64,000 nucleotides of DNA, taken from contig NC_052397.1 of NCBI RefSeq assembly GCF_009389715.1, positions 17,308,129-17,372,128 of the forward strand, written 5' to 3'. Position numbers and translations under genes: made by a program. The notes under the pieces were generated by a model that searched no databases, was not told where the DNA came from, and saw only the letters and a program-made list of their open reading frames with translations. The DNA comes from Phoenix dactylifera (Eukaryota; Streptophyta; Magnoliopsida; Arecales; Arecaceae). Each line of letters starts with the position of its first letter. The first letter of the stretch is position 1. Positions 59,832 through 64,000 of the stretch are shown in pieces.

Positions 59832-61634
59832 TGTTGCCCAGATAGACAACCCAAGAGGGGGGGTGAATTGGGTTTTTAAATTAACTTAGCTAATTAAAAC
59901 TTTGTGGATGATTAACTAAATACTATAGCCAGTTATTTAATTAAAGCTAAGTGCTGTGAGTAATGTGTGGGGAAGAAGATGAGAGACAATGCACTACAAA
60001 CACAAAGTTTTATAGTGGTTCGGAGCTAACCCTTGCTCCTACGTCCACTCCCCAAGTCTCACTTGGGAATTTCACTATAACCCCCTTGGATTACAGCCGG
60101 TTGTTTTGCAAGCTCACAACCGAACTTGTTGTTTTACGAGCTCACAACGAACTCGGTCGGTTTTCCCAGGCTCACCGACTAGAACCAACCCCGATTGTTT
60201 TCCCGGGCTCACAATCAAACCCTTACACTCGTTGGTTTTAAACCGGCTCACCAACCAACCTTAATCCCCTTGATTCAATCCCCCGATTGAATCAAGTAAA
60301 TACACGAGATAGAAGAAAACAGAAGATAGCTTCTCAAAAAGCAGATTTAAAACAATATAATCGTAAAGGAGTTAGAAGCCCTCAAACGCTTTTAAGATGG
60401 TGAAGAGGTGTGGCTTCTGGAACTCCGGTCTCCTCTTGAAAGAGTGATCGACTTGAAAGCAGGAGGAGGAAGCTTTGAATGCTGGGAAGATGTTGGTGGA
60501 GCAGTAAATGCAGATCTTCCCTTTTTCTCGTTGAAGAGCACTTAGAGAGCTTGAAGACTTGAATGCTAGGAGTGGAATGTGTGTTCTCTACCTTGCTACA
60601 GTCTTCTGTGGCTATTTAAGCCAACCCCCACGGAAACTAGCCGTTACTCTGCTTTTTCTGGCCGTTCTGCACACTCTGCGCAGCCTGACAATGTGACCGT
60701 TGGTGGGTTGGAGTCGACTCGCGCGATCAGGAGTCGACTCGGCTGTAGCAGGAGTCGACTCGAGCTTTTCCGGAGTCGACTCGGCAACTGTTCCCAGTTT
60801 GAATTAAAGTTGCCGTCTTGACTGGGAGTCGACTCGTCTTGACCCGGAGTCGACTCGCCAACTTCTGGCGCTGACCTGGCAATTTTGGAGTCGGCTCATC
60901 CTCTGTAGTCCGTGGATCCAAATTTGAATTTTGTCCACTCGAGTCGACTCGACTGTCCTGAGAGTCGACTCGAATCTCAGAGCCCGAACTCCCGATTCTC
61001 TGTCTTTTGGCTCATCCAGTCTTGGAGTCGACTCGAACTTCCTTGGAGTCGACTCGGCTCTCAGTTTCCGAAAGTTGGTCTTCTGCCTTTTGACGTGAAG
61101 CTTGTCTTGGAGTCGACTCGAGCTGTCTGTGAGTCGACTCGAATCTCAGAGGCAGTAACATGGTCTTCTGTCTGTCGATGGTCGCACAGTCTCGGAGTCG
61201 ACTCGCGTACTGCGGGAGTCGACTCGAATCTCAGAGTCCATAAAACGCTCTCTGACTTTTTCTGTGTGTACCGCTGGGAGTCGACTCGCATTCCACTGGA
61301 GTCGACTCGAATCTCAGACCTGAAAAACTGCTCTTCTGTCCTTCTGTCTGTTTTCAGTCGGAGTCGACTCATACTGATCAGGAGTCGGCTCGAGCTCGTG
61401 CCAGTGACCTTGATACGCTTGGAGTCGACTCGTGATACTCGGAAGTCGACTCGAGTCTCAGACATTGGTTCATGCAGACTTCTTAACTTATCCAAAATAC
61501 TATGAACCAAGTCTAGAAACACTTGGACAGGATTTTCACTGAAACACTCAATTGAATTCATTAGTAATCACAAGATATACTCAATTGCTTTGAGCTCATC
61601 AAAATCAAATGGGGTTTTAATCAATCACTCCACA
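59832..61634 (-). repeat. 5' LTR of the copia element (1803 bp)
   Basis: Right-hand copy, the 5' LTR for the minus-strand element. By eye it differs from the left LTR by a G-run one base shorter (7 versus 8 G), a T/C change at about 60144 (CTCACAACG versus CTCATAACG) and an A/G change at about 60961 (CTGAGAG versus CTGGGAG). Contains the same palindrome cluster at about 60709-61465. Confidence 0.95.
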
Positions 61635-61639
61635 TGTTT

Positions 61640-62543
61640 GTTGTTTGATGCATTTGGCCTTGTTGAGATATTAAATTTGCATGAGCATAAACTTCTGAAA
61701 AGCAATGCAGGCAAGGAAGCCAAGCACCTCATGTTTCAGAGTATGTCAAACATGTGCAGATGCAAGAACGGTAAAGCCAATTTCAGTTAAAAAGTCATGA
61801 AAAGCTACGTTCAAGATCAGAGTGGGATGCACGGAAACAAAAGCATCAACCCATTCATGTGGTAATGGAACTGAAAGAAGCAGCAAAGGAGTTACCTAAG
61901 GACTTTGATATTGTGCAAAATCTTAAAAACATAGTAGAATATAGTGATGGAAGAAGCTTCCTGTGATTCACATCTAAGTAAGAGCTTAATAAAATAAATG
62001 ATAATGAGGCTATGATCAAAGATTCTGCTATGATGTTAGAACAGAAAGGTTACACCTCTTGTTGATCCATTAAAATGAGGCTGTTTGGATGTTGCAATTC
62101 CTGAAAAAGATGTTAAAGAAGTTAGGAAACTTGCTCTTTATGATCCTTATAAATTTAATGAAGAAGATTGCCCACAGGTTCCATCAAACCTTGGAGAAGT
62201 TGTCACCTTAAAAGAAATACATGCTGATAATGGTTTCTTCATGCAAGGCAACATTGTGAAGGGCAAGGGTAACATGAAAAATAATGAAGCTTGGGCCGAT
62301 TCAAAGCAGGTCAAGATTTACTTTGATCAAGAACAAACATATTTGATGAGATCACACATCAAATGGAGTTTAAAACTTACTCATAATGTTACACTACGTT
62401 CAATAATTGGTATCCATCACCAGTTATTATTGAGACAACGAATCAATAAAAGTAGGTTTGATTTTGACCTAAAAGAACCTGACATGAATTTTCATGCTGC
62501 GAAAGCGAATGATGGAGATCAAGCACATATAATGGTGCATTGA
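61640..62543 (+). pseudogene. Unrecognised decayed coding-like stretch
   Basis: Right next to the copia element, the plus strand has open blocks in changing frames: around 61863-61960 one reading ELKEAAKELPKDFDIVQNL, and 62085-62543 a 152-residue frame containing EKDVKEVRKLALYDPYKF, then ADNGFFMQGNIVKGKG. The composition is that of a soluble, charged protein, with few stops within blocks and several between them. I do not recognise the family. It may be a retrocopy or fragment of a gene, or a remnant of a transposon protein. It is not the expected GH10 domain. Confidence 0.4.
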
Positions 62544-64000
62544 AGGGCTGGAACATGGGATCTTTCTTAAATTTAATTATACTTATCAATTTTCTGTTTT
62601 TTCTTTTTTTTTTCAGTTATTTTTAGTTTTCAGTAGGTCTTTTAACATCATAGGCTGAGATCAAAAGATCTCAGTTTTAGTTGCTAGCTTGATGAGACTG
62701 ATTTATTGCAGTAGTACTGTTCATGGACTATTCAGTATTCACACTACAGTAGTAGTGATCAGTAACCTTGCCCTATTAGGGGCAGTTTTAGAATTTTAAA
62801 ATAGGGTAATGGAATCTTTGGTTTCTTTACTCTTGTGGTGTGATTTTGCTACAGAGATGTGTGGCCTTCAAATCCTAGGTATGAGTCCTAGGTCCTAGAG
62901 CAAGTCCCATATTGTCTTCTTTATTTTCTTTATTTCTTTAGCACTAATTTGTATTTTGCTTTACATTTTCTTGATTTCTTGTGTATCTGTTTTTTCCGCT
63001 TGTTTTCTTCCTTGTATTGATTCCAAATTGTTTCGTTTGATATCTAAACATCCTATTGTCTGCCTATAAACCTCACTGCTCAGATTAATCTTTCAATAGC
63101 CCTTTAAATCCTTTTGTTTCCTTTTATAGATTTTGCCCACTAGTTAAACCCTAGTTTTATAATCTATAGGTTCATAGGCACATCCATCGTCAGTTTCATG
63201 GTAAAATTCCAATTTTTACAGTTCAGATTTATTTAAAACTCAGATCTTAAAATTCCAATTACTTTGGGTTTCAATCTTATCCTAAAACCCTCAAGATCCC
63301 CTTCCCTTGATCGTCCTGCATCAGTTGTATTTTGACTTTTATCAATTTTTACTAATAATGCTGGATGTTATAACCTACTAAGTATAGAACAAGTTGAAAA
63401 ATGTAATCTGCATGACTTTGTTTATGTTCATATTTCTATTTTGTTTTCATATCCATTTAGGATTACAGATTTCCTTGTGTTTAATGCTTTACTTCGCATA
63501 TGAACCTGATCATTGAGGAAAGGCAACCATTTCTTTTTAATTGAAGTTATCCTATCTGGTGCATATATCTTGACGTGTTTATTATTTTATTTGTTCAAAC
63601 TTCAGTGTAATTCTTATTCCTTTTTGTTTTCTGTTCTGGCTGTGTGCTTTCTCGTTTCCTTTTTTAGAATGACAATAAGGAAACCACTGGTTTGGGAACA
63701 AATTCCATGGTTTGGACCAGGAATTTTATCATGGTGGAGGGGGAGTGCAACCACTGTAAGCCTAGTTTGTGCCTTTTTCAATCTTTTTATTAGGAACATC
63801 ATGTTGATTTTGGAAGGATGGTATAAATTCTTTTCTTTCTATCTGCTGCTTTGGTTTTGCTAATATTCATATTGGCGGAATCGAGTATATCTTTGAAGTA
63901 TATTTCTTGCAGAAAGATCTTACGCCAGACTCATCTTTAATGTTCTTTTCATGACTTTGAAGAATGGGATGACAGAACTAGCATATGTTTGGAGAATATA
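62544..64000. other. AT-rich spacer or intron to right edge
   Basis: T-rich DNA with no recognisable coding family. If the xylanase-type gene is intact, this is still part of its long intron. Confidence 0.4.

Larger units (their letters stand above)
50017..61634 (-). mobile_element. Complete Ty1/copia retrotransposon, Sirevirus type
   Basis: 11,618 bp, transcribed on the minus strand. Two LTRs (50017-51820, 59832-61634) start TGTTGCCC and end CTCCACA on the plus strand. A perfect target duplication TGTTT sits at 50012-50016 and 61635-61639. The primer-binding site on the minus strand is TGGTATCAGAGCC (59829-59817), complementary to initiator Met-tRNA, two bases from the LTR. A polypurine tract (minus AAAAAGGGGGAGAT, 51834-51821) abuts the 3' LTR, with further copies upstream. 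Order of genes: gag, protease-integrase, reverse transcriptase-RNase H (copia order), then an extra ORF. Large LTRs, palindromic LTR repeats upstream of the TATA, multiple polypurine tracts and the extra ORF fit the Sirevirus lineage. LTRs differ by two substitutions and one G-run length by eye, so insertion is recent. Pol carries a frameshift. Confidence 0.95.

Overview
This window is nuclear DNA from a flowering plant, most likely a monocot and plausibly a palm-type tree. That taxonomic call is inference. What is visible is intron-split plant genes, plant-only families (L-type lectin receptor kinases, an EPFL peptide, a multi-CBM22 xylanase), long AT-rich spacers, and many plant retroelements (LINEs, Ty1/copia, probable Ty3/gypsy solo LTRs, a TRIM). 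There are no operons, Shine-Dalgarno sites or prokaryotic signals.

Layout. (1) 279-2294, minus: nine exons of a TauE/SafE sulfite-exporter-family membrane protein, running off the left edge. (2) 2.3-11.3 kb: AT-rich spacer with a LINE 3' end, a complete TRIM element plus a related solo LTR, and a LINE reverse-transcriptase scrap. (3) 11.4-22.8 kb: a receptor-kinase cluster with two intact intronless L-type lectin receptor kinases in tandem (15948-17858 and 19915-21900, plus), a 5'-truncated frameshifted copy upstream, and a decayed inverted kinase scrap downstream. (4) 25643-26188, minus: a three-exon EPFL-family secreted cysteine-rich peptide gene, with (GA/CT)n tracts in its upstream/leader region. 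(5) 29442-37537, minus: a ten-exon DUF676 lipase-like hydrolase with two introns of about 2 kb or more. (6) 40.5-43.2 kb: two probable solo LTRs, one inserted inside the (AAT)n tail of a LINE. (7) 44724-48257, plus: eight exons of a GH10 endo-xylanase-type protein encoding three CBM22 modules; the catalytic domain is not seen in the window. (8) 50017-61634: a complete 11.6 kb Ty1/copia element of Sirevirus type in antisense orientation, with a 5-bp target duplication and two 1.8-kb LTRs that differ at only about three positions by eye. It has gag, a pol frameshifted at the integrase active site, and a third ORF 3' of pol. (9) 61.6-64 kb: an unrecognised decayed coding-like stretch, then AT-rich DNA.

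The genes do not form a pathway. The kinase cluster is local tandem duplication. The copia element lies in what would be the next intron of the xylanase gene if that gene is intact. The most unusual sequence feature is the 10-bp palindrome GAGTCGACTC, which occurs about 44 times inside the copia element (18 per LTR plus 8 internally) and was noticed nowhere else in the window.
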